Both the position numbers and the translations under genes were made by a program. From DASVFB01 sp963766345 (lineage in GTDB: Bacteria > Actinomycetota > Thermoleophilia > Gaiellales > Gaiellaceae), in contig CAVXZL010000004.1 of the NCBI GenBank assembly GCA_963766345.1, positions 44,482 through 108,481 of the forward strand: a DNA stretch of 64,000 nucleotides, given 5' to 3'. Position 1 is the stretch's first letter. Each line of letters opens with the position of its first letter. Below are positions 52,028 to 59,290 of the stretch, one piece after another. The notes under the pieces are model-generated. The model did not search any database, was not told the origin of the DNA, and worked only from the letters and a program-made list of their open reading frames with translations.

Positions 52028-52470
52028 CGACAATCACCGAGATCCAGACGACCCAGGTCTACCAGGTGTTCATCAAGGCGACGCCCGAGGCGATCTGGGA
52101 CGCGATCACGAAGCCGGAGTTCACGCAGCGCTACTTCCACGGGGCGCGCATCACCGTGACGCCGGAGCACCGGAAGACGCGCGGGCCGAACGACGAGGTG
52201 TGGGGCGACACTGACGTGGTCGAGCACGACCCGCCGCGGAAGCTCGTGCACGGCTGGCGCTCGCTCTACGACCCCGAGCTCGCGGAGGAGGAGGAGAGCC
52301 GTGTGACGTGGGAGATCGAGGCCGGCGACGACGGCGTGTCGCTGCTCACGGTCGTCCACGACCGGCTCGAGGGCGCGCCGAAGACGGCGGCCAACGTCGC
52401 GGGCGTCGGCTGGATGGGCGTGCTCAGCAGCCTGAAGACGTTCCTCGAGACCGGCGAGTCGCTCCGATGA
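52024..52470 (+). CDS. SRPBCC (AHSA1-like) protein 1
   Basis: 148 aa START/Bet v1 fold: VYQVFIKATPEAIWDAITKPEFTQRYFHG, EHDPPRKLVHGWRSLYDPE and VSLLTVVHDRLEGAPKTAANV followed by GWMGVLSSLKTFLETGESL. AHSA1-like proteins bind hydrophobic ligands and are commonly coded behind an ArsR regulator. Overlaps both neighbours by 4 nt. Confidence 0.88.
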   Translation: MTTITEIQTTQVYQVFIKATPEAIWDAITKPEFTQRYFHGARITVTPEHRKTRGPNDEVWGDTDVVEHDPPRKLVHGWRSLYDPELAEEEESRVTWEIEAGDDGVSLLTVVHDRLEGAPKTAANVAGVGWMGVLSSLKTFLETGESLR

Positions 52471-52916
52471 CGACCGCGACGGCGACGACAACGCAGGTCT
52501 ACCGCGTCTTCATCAAGGCGACGCCGGAGCAGGTCTGGGAGGCGATCACGAACCCGGACTTCACCGAGAAGTACTTCTACGGCGTCCGGATCGACACGAA
52601 GCCGGCGCTGCGCGTGACGCACGCGTACGACGGCTCGGACACCCACGGCGAGGATCCGGTCTTCGAATGGGACCCGCCGCGGCGGCTCGTGCACGGCTGG
52701 CGCTCGAAGTGGAACGAGGAGCTCGCGGCGGAGGAGCCGAGTCGGGTGACCTGGGAGATCGAGCCGGGGGACGAAGGCGTCACGCTTCTGACCGTCGTCC
52801 ACGACCAGCTCGAGGGCGCGCCCAAGACCGCGGCGAGCGTCGCCGGGCCCGGCTGGATGCGCGTGCTCAGCGGGCTCAAGACGCTGCTCGAGACGGGGCG
52901 GCCGCTGGCCGAGTGA
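52467..52916 (+). CDS. SRPBCC (AHSA1-like) protein 2, paralogue of the previous gene
   Basis: 149 aa. VYRVFIKATPEQVWEAITNPDFTEKYFYG, EWDPPRRLVHGWRSKWNEELAAEEPSRVTWEIE and TVVHDQLEGAPKTAASV match the upstream protein along the whole length, including almost all helices and the tail. It arose by tandem duplication. The divergent positions cluster in the central strand region around KTRGPNDE versus ALRVTHAYDGSD. Confidence 0.88.
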   Translation: MTTATATTTQVYRVFIKATPEQVWEAITNPDFTEKYFYGVRIDTKPALRVTHAYDGSDTHGEDPVFEWDPPRRLVHGWRSKWNEELAAEEPSRVTWEIEPGDEGVTLLTVVHDQLEGAPKTAASVAGPGWMRVLSGLKTLLETGRPLAE

Positions 52917-52929
52917 GGCACATCGCAGA

Positions 52930-52992
52930 GGCGCATCCTCGCCCGCGCGATCGGGGCGAGGATGCGCCGGAGCTCGTTCGGCTCCGCCTTTT
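52930..52992 (+). terminator. terminator of the ArsR/SRPBCC operon
   Basis: GGCGCATCCTCGCCC / GGGCGAGGATGCGCC (15-bp stem, 52930-52968) followed by a second small hairpin GGAGC/GCTCC (52969-52985) and TTTT at 52989-52992. Confidence 0.65.
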
Positions 52993-53677
52993 AGGCGAGG
53001 TGCTTCTGCTTGACGATCGCGCCGGCGACGAGGTCGCCGGTCATGAACATGTGGTTGTAGGCGCCGTGGTACAGCGTCGTCGCCTTTGCGTAGTGCTTCG
53101 ACTGGAACGCGTCGAGCTGGCCCTTGAGCTCGAGCACGTGGCCGAGCAGGTCGTTCCGCACAGCCTGCTTGGGCAGTCCGGTCGCGCCGGCGAGGAAGTC
53201 GCCGAACTTGACCGTGTACATCCTCAGGTTCGCCATGGCCTTCGCCTTGCCGCGCTGGTCGTGCTTCGCAACTGCGACGGTGTACGCGACGAAGAAGTTG
53301 ATGTGCGCGCGCCACATGAACGGCGCGTTGAGGAACGTACGTCCCGCCTTCGCGCCGTAGACCGAGGCAATCGCCTTCGAGAGCGCGACCGAGTTCATGT
53401 CGAGAGCCTTGGCCGCGGCCGGGAAGGGCTTCGAGCCTGTGACGCCGGCGTTCATTGCGTTCATCGCGAGCACCGCGTGCTCGCCGAACAGGTTGTCGAG
53501 CTTTACGCGCAGGTCCGCCGCCGTCGGCGAGGTCGGTGTCATCGTCATCGACGACATCGAGTGCGACATCGGCTGAGACGAGCTGGATCGGATCGAGGCG
53601 GCAACGGCGACGGCGGCAACGAGGCCGGCGGCAATGACGACCACGATGGTTGCGGTGATCACACGGCTGAAACGCAT
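52991..53677 (-). CDS. secreted/membrane-anchored four-helix protein, Met-rich linker
   Basis: 228 aa. An N-terminal membrane anchor (RVITATIVVVIAAGLVAAVA) is followed by a Met/Ser/His-rich linker (SQPMSHSMSSMTMTPT). Two related helical units follow: LRVKLDNLFGEHAVLAMNAM and LLGHVLELKGQLDAFQ...AYNHMFMTGDLVAGAIV. The Met/His content and EHAVLAMNAM, HMFMTGD suggest metal (copper-like) binding, but this is a guess. The ATG at 53677 follows AAGGGAG. Confidence 0.65.
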   Translation of the reverse strand: MRFSRVITATIVVVIAAGLVAAVAVAASIRSSSSQPMSHSMSSMTMTPTSPTAADLRVKLDNLFGEHAVLAMNAMNAGVTGSKPFPAAAKALDMNSVALSKAIASVYGAKAGRTFLNAPFMWRAHINFFVAYTVAVAKHDQRGKAKAMANLRMYTVKFGDFLAGATGLPKQAVRNDLLGHVLELKGQLDAFQSKHYAKATTLYHGAYNHMFMTGDLVAGAIVKQKHLA

Positions 53678-53752
53678 TTAGCTCCCTTGTTTGCTGTCAT
53701 TGAGGTATGACTTCCAAGGGGCATTCGCAGCCGACGCGAATACGGTTCATCG

Positions 53753-53784
53753 CAGGTCCCGCGGACGTTTGTCCGCGGGACCTG
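53753..53784. terminator. terminator downstream of the 53793 gene
   Basis: 14-bp perfect stem CAGGTCCCGCGGAC / GTCCGCGGGACCTG with loop GTTT, just past the reverse-strand stop. Confidence 0.65.
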
Positions 53785-53792
53785 ATGCCTTC

Positions 53793-54422
53793 CTACGACT
53801 CGTAGTCGAGGGAAGCGACCTTGAGCGCATTGATGTGGATCTGGTGCGCGGCGGCGGGCTGCGGCGAGTTGCAGTAGACGCTCACCGTGCCGCCCGTGTC
53901 GAGGAGGAAGTTCTTCGTGTTGTTGTTCTGCAGCGCCATCGGCGCCACGAGGACCCAGCCGCCGATGCCGCTGTTGGCGTTCGACGAGATCGTGCCCCAC
54001 GCGTAGTCCGCGCTGCCGCCGTTCCCGCCCGAGGCGTTGAGCGAGCAGTGGACGGCGGTCGGCGGGATGTTCGGGGCGTCCGCCGTGAGCCAGAGCTTCG
54101 CCGAGAGGAGGTACTTCCCCGCCGGCAACGTCCGCTCGGCGACCTTCGTAGGCGTGTTCGCAGGAACCTGTGCGTTGTCGACGTCGAGCGCGTACGCGTC
54201 GCCGCCGCCCTGCTGGTTCCACCGGAGGCGCAACTCCTTGTCGTTGCAACCCTTCGGCTTGTTCGAAGCGGTGTCCGTGACGCGGAGGGCGCCGGAGTCC
54301 CTGTTGTAACAGGCGTGGATGTCGCCGTTGCCGTCCGGGATGGCACCGAAGGCGAACGAGCCGACGGCGAGCGCCGTGGCTGCGCCTGCGACCAGGGCGG
54401 CGAGCTTCTTCGAACCGAACAT
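53793..54422 (-). CDS. secreted protein of unknown function
   Basis: 209 aa with signal peptide (LAALVAGAATALAVGSFAFG). After cleavage the sequence IPDGNGDIHACYNRDSGALR recalls a widespread actinobacterial exported module (IPDxxGxIxACYxxxxGxLRVID). The rest is beta-rich (LSAKLWLTADAPN, VLVAPMALQNNNTKNFL). A collagen-less C-terminal jelly-roll is plausible. Role unknown. Divergent from nth. Confidence 0.7.
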   Translation of the reverse strand: MFGSKKLAALVAGAATALAVGSFAFGAIPDGNGDIHACYNRDSGALRVTDTASNKPKGCNDKELRLRWNQQGGGDAYALDVDNAQVPANTPTKVAERTLPAGKYLLSAKLWLTADAPNIPPTAVHCSLNASGGNGGSADYAWGTISSNANSGIGGWVLVAPMALQNNNTKNFLLDTGGTVSVYCNSPQPAAAHQIHINALKVASLDYES

Positions 54423-54561
54423 TCGTGTTGCTCCCTTCTCGTTGCGTAGATGGGTACGGCGCCTACATTGCTGCGCCGCTCGGCTCGCGAGAAGGATGCG
54501 CGCCGCCGGTCTACATGGGGGTCTGCCCGAGGCCTCGTCGTCGGTTTGCCGACGCGCGCTG

Positions 54562-54567
54562 TAGCGT
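54562..54567 (+). promoter_or_regulatory. -10 box TAGCGT of nth
   Basis: TAGCGT, 6 nt, ATG 54574. Confidence 0.45.
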
Positions 54568-54573
54568 CAGCGC

Positions 54574-55242
54574 ATGCCGCGGAGCTACGTTCGCGAGGCG
54601 CGGAAGCGAGTCGGGCCGAAGAAGGAGCGCATCCGGCCGATCGTCGAGCGGCTCAAGGGCGCGCACCCCGACGCGACGATCGCGCTGAAGTTCCGGAACG
54701 AGCTCGAGCTGCTCGTCTCGGTGATGCTCTCGGCACAGACGACGGACGTGAACGTCAACCGCGTGACCGCAACGCTGTTCGAGAAGTACCGGCGCCCGGA
54801 GGACTACCTCGCGGTGCCGGTGGAGGAGCTCGAGCGTGACATCTACGCGACCGGGTTCTTCCGGCAGAAGACGAAGGCGATCCGGGGAACGATGCAGACG
54901 CTGCTCGAGCAGTTCGACGGCGTCGTGCCGCGGGCGGTCGACGAGCTGGTGGTGCTGCCCGGGGTCGCGCGCAAGACGGCGAACGTCGTCGCGGCCGAGC
55001 TCGGTCAGCCGCAGGGCGTCGTCGTCGACACGCACGTGCGGCGGCTGTCACAGCGGCTCGGGCTGACGCGACAGGAGGATCCCGTGAAGATCGAGCGCGA
55101 CCTGATGAAGCTCGTACCGCGCGAGGACTGGGGCGTGTTCCCGCACCTGCTGATCTGGCACGGCCGACGTGTGTGCATCGCGCGCCGCCCGCTCTGCGAG
55201 CAGTGTGTGCTGGTCGACTTGTGCCCTAGCTCGCGGGTCTGA
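54574..55242 (+). CDS. nth: endonuclease III (DNA glycosylase/AP lyase)
   Basis: 222 aa. Base-excision repair of oxidised pyrimidines. The HhH motif is LVVLPGVARKTANVVAAEL with catalytic Lys in ARKTA. The catalytic Asp is in GVVVDTHVRRLSQRLGL. The 4Fe-4S cluster is CIARRPLCEQCVLVDLC. Length is typical. The end overlaps the convergent PAS gene by 17 nt. Confidence 0.95.
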   Translation: MPRSYVREARKRVGPKKERIRPIVERLKGAHPDATIALKFRNELELLVSVMLSAQTTDVNVNRVTATLFEKYRRPEDYLAVPVEELERDIYATGFFRQKTKAIRGTMQTLLEQFDGVVPRAVDELVVLPGVARKTANVVAAELGQPQGVVVDTHVRRLSQRLGLTRQEDPVKIERDLMKLVPREDWGVFPHLLIWHGRRVCIARRPLCEQCVLVDLCPSSRV

Positions 55243-55660
55243 GGGCGACCAGCAACCCGCCGTCCTCGTCGAGGGCGGGGAAGAGGTCGGCGACGACGGG
55301 CTTGCTCAGACCGGCGCGCGTCTTCAGTCCGACCTGCTGTCCGAGGCGGCGCACGCCCCACTCGAGAGCCACCGCGACGGGGTTCGGATCCGCCTCGACG
55401 ATCTCCTTCACGTCGCGGCCGAGCAGATCTTCCTCCTTGTAGCCGCTGAGCTCGAACACGCCCTTGCCGGTCGCGAGCACGCGGCCCTCCTGGTCGCAGA
55501 CGACGAAGCCGGTACTCGGCGCCGGGTAGTAGTCGTCCATCAGCTCGAAGAGGAAGCCGAACCCGCAGCGGCGGCACGCCGGCGCCTGCGTCGAGAAGCC
55601 CTCCCGCGCGTCGAGATCGACCGACCGGTCCTTGCATTTCGGGCAGATGTAGTTGGGCAC
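55226..55660 (-). CDS. zinc-ribbon plus PAS-domain protein
   Basis: 144 aa, GTG start. The N-terminal CPKCKDR...CRRCGFGF is a zinc ribbon. The following PAS core has TGFVVCDQEGRVLATGKGVFELSGYKEEDLLGRDVKEIV. No output domain is present, so it may act as a single-domain sensor or partner. Two secondary Cys pairs but no haem-binding His typical of oxygen sensors is obvious. TAAGCT box 6 nt upstream. Confidence 0.75.
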   Translation of the reverse strand: MPNYICPKCKDRSVDLDAREGFSTQAPACRRCGFGFLFELMDDYYPAPSTGFVVCDQEGRVLATGKGVFELSGYKEEDLLGRDVKEIVEADPNPVAVALEWGVRRLGQQVGLKTRAGLSKPVVADLFPALDEDGGLLVALRPAS

Positions 55661-55666
55661 GCGCCT

Positions 55667-55672
55667 AGCTTA
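55667..55672 (-). promoter_or_regulatory. -10 box TAAGCT of the PAS gene
   Basis: TAAGCT (reverse), 6 nt, GTG 55660. Confidence 0.4.
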
Positions 55673-55698
55673 GATCCCCTGATTCACGCTCCGCAGAA

Positions 55699-55717
55699 GG
55701 CGCGGCTCCGCCGCGCC
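55699..55717. terminator. short GC hairpin
   Basis: GGCGCGGC, loop TCC, GCCGCGCC; lies between the PAS gene and corA. Confidence 0.35.
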
Positions 55718-55791
55718 GACACCCAGGAACGACGAAGGAATTAGCGCTGTACCGTCACCCTGGGACACGCGGAGCGCGCTTGTCCCGGTCC

Positions 55792-55823
55792 TTTCGATCG
55801 AAGTCCTTGGACTTCGATCGAAA
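55792..55823. terminator. corA terminator (long palindrome)
   Basis: TTTCGATCGAAGTCC, TT, GGACTTCGATCGAAA: 15-bp perfect stem ending 20 nt past the corA stop on the reverse strand. Confidence 0.65.
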
Positions 55824-55843
55824 CGCGAAGCGAAGCTTCGTCG

Positions 55844-56734
55844 TTAGATCCAGCGCTTGCGTCTGAAGAACCAGAGCTGGAGGCACGTGGTCGCGACGAT
55901 GAGGAACCACGACCACAGGTACCCGTACTGCCACGCGAGCTCGGGGAAGTGGTGGCGGAAGTTCTGCCCGTAGAGCCCCACGATGAACGTGGGGAGGAGG
56001 AGCAGCGAGGCGATGACCGTGAGCTTCTTCATCACGTCGTTCTGGTCGTTCGAGATCCTCGCCTGCAGGTAGTCGCGCGACCCGGCGAGCAGGTCGCGGG
56101 CGAGGTCGAGGCCGTCGATCGCGCGCAGCAGCTTGTCGTACGCGTCGCCGAAGGCGATCTCGACCTCGTGCGGCAGCAGCTCCTGCCCTTCGACGTCGAC
56201 GCGCTTGTCCACGACGCGGTGGAAGGCCTCTCTCGTCGGCCCGATGATGCGGCGCACGCGGAGCAGGTGGTGGCGAAGCGAGCGGATCCGGCGTCGGAGC
56301 GAGGCGGGATCGCCGGCCTCGACGTCGTCGTCGAGCTTGTCGACCTCGTCGTCGAGGGCGTCGACCGCGTTGAGGAACGTCTCGGCGACGGCGTCCGCGA
56401 GTGCGGCCACGATCGCGCCCGCGCGGCCCGTTCCCGGGAGATCGAGGTCGACAGGGGAGCACGAAGGGGTTGTCTTCCGCACGGTGACGACGCGTTCGCG
56501 CGTGGCGACGAAGTCGACTTCCTGAAAGTAGACCGTGTCCTGCTCGGTCAGGACCATCGGCGTCACGAGGACGCCGAACACGTACGTCTTTCGTCCGTCG
56601 ATCCTCGGGCGCGGCTCGTCGTCGTGAACGAGCGGCCTGAGCAGACGTTCGATCACGTCGTCGTGTGTGCCCGCGGGGAGGGCCTGCTCCAGCGCCGCGC
56701 GGTCGGGATCGAGCAGGTCGACCCAGTCGGCCAC
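55844..56734 (-). CDS. corA: CorA-like magnesium/divalent cation transporter
   Basis: 296 aa. A cytoplasmic alpha/beta N-domain and long stalk helices (EVDKLDDDVEAGDPASLRRRIRSLRHHLLRVRRIIGP) precede two C-terminal membrane helices (MKKLTVIASLLLLPTFIVGL and LWSWFLIVATTCLQLWFF). The pore loop reads GLYGQNF instead of the canonical GMN. Gln may alter selectivity. GTG start with a TAACCT box 6 nt upstream. Confidence 0.85.
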   Translation of the reverse strand: MADWVDLLDPDRAALEQALPAGTHDDVIERLLRPLVHDDEPRPRIDGRKTYVFGVLVTPMVLTEQDTVYFQEVDFVATRERVVTVRKTTPSCSPVDLDLPGTGRAGAIVAALADAVAETFLNAVDALDDEVDKLDDDVEAGDPASLRRRIRSLRHHLLRVRRIIGPTREAFHRVVDKRVDVEGQELLPHEVEIAFGDAYDKLLRAIDGLDLARDLLAGSRDYLQARISNDQNDVMKKLTVIASLLLLPTFIVGLYGQNFRHHFPELAWQYGYLWSWFLIVATTCLQLWFFRRKRWI

Positions 56735-56740
56735 ACGCCG

Positions 56741-56746
56741 AGGTTA
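56741..56746 (-). promoter_or_regulatory. -10 box TAACCT of corA
   Basis: TAACCT (reverse), 6 nt, GTG 56734. Confidence 0.4.
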
Positions 56747-56759
56747 CTGCGAGGGTCGG

Positions 56760-57722
56760 CTAGCTTCTCGGCGCCGACTCGGCGGCCATCAGGTGACCGT
56801 GCCGCGCTGCGAGAAACCGCTCGGCGTCGAGCGCGCCCATGGCGCCCGAGCCCGCGGCGGTGATCGCCTGGCGGTAGACGTGGTCCTGCACGTCGCCCAC
56901 AGCGAAGACGCCCGGGATGTTCGTCTCGGTCGTGTGCGGCTTCGTGATCAGGTAGCCGGCGTCGTCGTGCTCGAGCTGGTCGAGGAAGAGCTTCGTGTTC
57001 GGGTCGTGACCGATCGCGACGAAGAGCCCGTCGGCAGGCACTTCCCACGTGTCGTCCGTCTGCAGGTCGCGGAGGCGGACGCCGGTCAACTTCATGTCGC
57101 CGAGCACCTCGTCGACCACCGCGTTCGTGACGAACTCGATCTTGTCGTGTGCGCGCGCACGGTCGAGCATGATCTGCGACGCGCGGAACTCGTCGCGGCG
57201 GTGCACGATCGTCACCTTGCTGGCGAACTTTGTCAGGAAGAGCGCCTCCTCCATCGCGGAGTCGCCTCCGCCGACCACGATCACCTCGCGGTCGCGGAAG
57301 AACGCCGCGTCGCAGACGGCGCAGTAGGTGACGCCCTTGCCCTGGAGACCGCGCTCCGACGGCAGGCCGAGCTGGCGAGCCGTCGCGCCGGTCGCGATGA
57401 CGACGGTCTCGGCGAGGTACTCCTCGTCGCCGACGTACACGCGGAACGGCCGCTCCGAGAAGTCGACGCGGGTCACGTCGTCGGTCAGGTACTCGGCGCC
57501 GAACCGCTCCGCCTGTGCCCTGAACTCCTGCATCAATTCCGGCCCGAGGATGCCGTCCTTGAAGCCGGGATAGTTCTCGACGTCGCTCGTGATCATCAGC
57601 TGGCCTCCGAACGTGAATCCCTCGATCACGAGCGGCTCGAGGTCGGCTCGCGCAGCGTAGAGGGCTGCCGTATATCCGGCGGGGCCCCCTCCGATCACGA
57701 TGACATTGCGAATCTCATTCAT
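56760..57722 (-). CDS. trxB: thioredoxin reductase
   Basis: 320 aa. FAD site VIVIGGGPAGYTAALYAARA, redox-active VTYCAVCDAAFFRDR (CAVC), NADPH site VIVVGGGDSAMEEALFL and VPADGLFVAIGHDPNT, GVFAVGDVQDHVYRQAITAAGSG. It reduces thioredoxin. ATG 57720-57722 is preceded by an AT-rich TTAAAT box 6 nt upstream. Confidence 0.95.
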   Translation of the reverse strand: MNEIRNVIVIGGGPAGYTAALYAARADLEPLVIEGFTFGGQLMITSDVENYPGFKDGILGPELMQEFRAQAERFGAEYLTDDVTRVDFSERPFRVYVGDEEYLAETVVIATGATARQLGLPSERGLQGKGVTYCAVCDAAFFRDREVIVVGGGDSAMEEALFLTKFASKVTIVHRRDEFRASQIMLDRARAHDKIEFVTNAVVDEVLGDMKLTGVRLRDLQTDDTWEVPADGLFVAIGHDPNTKLFLDQLEHDDAGYLITKPHTTETNIPGVFAVGDVQDHVYRQAITAAGSGAMGALDAERFLAARHGHLMAAESAPRS

Positions 57723-57795
57723 TGTCTTATTTAACGAATTGGGTCGGCTGGACGTTCCCCGCCTCAGGCGACCTGGCTGCCGCAGAGAAACAGCT

Positions 57796-58104
57796 TCACT
57801 TCACGATACTCGGCGATGTCCCAGGGCCGGTGGCGTCGCTCCGGCCTCGGCCGTGGAGGTGGAGCACCTCGTGCCCGCGAGCCGCGAGCAACTCCGCAAG
57901 CAGGCGGCGGTGACAGCGCCACCAGGGCGTCTCGGCGCACATGAAGCACGGTGCGGGCTCGGCCAGCGCCGCGTCGAGGTTCCGGCGCGAGGAGGGAAAG
58001 CGACGCACGGCGACGAGCGTCCGCGCGCCGGCGTCCGTCAGACACGCGACGAGCTCGTCGGCCGAACGCGTGCCATGTCCGATCGTGAGGACCCGCACAT
58101 GCAT
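57796..58104 (-). CDS. DUF488-family protein, internally shortened
   Basis: 102 aa. VRVLTIGHGTRSADELVACLTDAG and TLVAVRRFPSSRRN are the family N-terminus, and CAETPWWRCHRRLLAELLAARGHEVLHLHG is the conserved C-terminal block. DUF488 proteins are usually about 150-180 aa; roughly 50-80 residues between SRRN and EPAPCFMCAE (normally including a G(W/F)..Y...M segment) are absent without any frameshift. Probably an internal deletion; function of the family is unclear. Divergent from the eRF1-like gene. Confidence 0.7.
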   Translation of the reverse strand: MHVRVLTIGHGTRSADELVACLTDAGARTLVAVRRFPSSRRNLDAALAEPAPCFMCAETPWWRCHRRLLAELLAARGHEVLHLHGRGRSDATGPGTSPSIVK

Positions 58105-58125
58105 AAGATGCCGCCTTCCGTGGCA

Positions 58126-58131
58126 AGGAGG
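58126..58131 (+). promoter_or_regulatory. SD AGGAGG and TAAGAT -10 region of the eRF1-like gene
   Basis: A strong AGGAGG lies 7 nt before ATG 58139, with TAAGAT at 58104-58109 as the likely -10 element. Confidence 0.6.
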
Positions 58132-58138
58132 TAATCAA

Positions 58139-59287
58139 ATGGCGGGTGTGATCACGTGGAGCCGCTTGAAGGAGCTGGCTGCCTTTCGGGCGGAGAACGG
58201 CCTGGCGATCAGCCTCTACATCGGCCTCGATCCCAGCGGCGCAGGGACGATCCCCGCCACGGCGACGACGAAGATGAACTCGCTGCTCGACGAGGCGCAG
58301 AAGTCGACGTTCGCCGACCGAGGAGAGCTGACGCACGACCAGAAGGCGGGGCTGCAGTCCGACTTCGAGCGCATCCGCAACTTCTTCACGAACGACTTCG
58401 ACCGCGCCGGCACGCAGGGCGTCGCCGTCTTCGCCGCGGGGCTCGACCAGTTCTGGAGCGTCAACGCCTTGAGCGAGCCGGTGCCGGACCGCGTGTGCGT
58501 CGGCCCCGACTTCTACCTCCGACCGCTCGTTCCGCTACTCGGCCGCGGCGAGGGAGCGATCGTCGCCGTCATCGACCGCGAGCGCGGTCTGCTCTTCCAG
58601 CTCGTGAACGGACGGCTCGAGCCGCTCGCGGATTTGTCCGAGGAGCAGCCCGGACGTCACGACCAGGGTGGCTGGTCGCAGGCACGCTTCCAGAGACACA
58701 TCGACGAGCTCGCCCGCGATCACCTCCGAAACGTCGCCGCCGACCTCGACGGGCACGTTCGCCGCGGCATCGCGAGGCACATCGTCGTCATCGGGCCGGA
58801 GGAGGCGCGCGCCGGCTTCACCGACATGCTCGCGCAGGAGACCCGGGCCGCGTTCGCAGGCTCCACGGCCGGCGAGGGGTATGCGACGCCCACCGAGCTG
58901 CTCGAGCTCGCGCTGCCGTTCCTCGAGCAGGCACGGCTCGCGGAGGAGACGGCCGCGCTCGAGCGCTGGCAGGAGGAGGCGGGCCGGAGCGGCCGTGCCG
59001 CATCCGGCTGGGACGAGACGCTCGAGGCCGCGTCGGACGGCCGCGTCGAGTTGCTCTTGTTCCAGGAAGGCGCCGCGCGGCTTGCGTACGAGTGCCCGTC
59101 GTGCGGTCGCGCGCAGACGCAGAACGGCGCCTGCCCGCTCGACGCGACCCGGCTGGAGCCGCGTCCGGACGGCGTCGACCTTGCCGTGCACCGGACGCTC
59201 GCCCACGGCGGCTCCGTGAGAGCGCTCGCGCGCGAGCGGCCCGAGCTCGGGCCCGTCGAGGGCATAGCAGCGCTCCTGCGCTACTGA
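58139..59287 (+). CDS. bacterial eRF1/Vms1-like (baeRF) protein
   Basis: 382 aa. The centre has the catalytic-loop-like QGGWSQARFQRHIDELARDH (GGWSQ at about 177-181), as in Vms1/VLRF1 tRNA-acceptor cleaving factors and the baeRF families that are related to eukaryotic and archaeal release factor 1. GAIVAVIDRERGLLFQLVNG and ARHIVVIGPEEARAGFTDML lie on either side, and a CPSCGRAQTQNGACPLD zinc-like pair ends it. Such proteins may rescue stalled ribosomes or act on peptidyl-tRNA, but the bacterial forms are untested. The ATG is supported by a strong SD. Confidence 0.8.
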   Translation: MAGVITWSRLKELAAFRAENGLAISLYIGLDPSGAGTIPATATTKMNSLLDEAQKSTFADRGELTHDQKAGLQSDFERIRNFFTNDFDRAGTQGVAVFAAGLDQFWSVNALSEPVPDRVCVGPDFYLRPLVPLLGRGEGAIVAVIDRERGLLFQLVNGRLEPLADLSEEQPGRHDQGGWSQARFQRHIDELARDHLRNVAADLDGHVRRGIARHIVVIGPEEARAGFTDMLAQETRAAFAGSTAGEGYATPTELLELALPFLEQARLAEETAALERWQEEAGRSGRAASGWDETLEAASDGRVELLLFQEGAARLAYECPSCGRAQTQNGACPLDATRLEPRPDGVDLAVHRTLAHGGSVRALARERPELGPVEGIAALLRY

Positions 59288-59290
59288 GCC

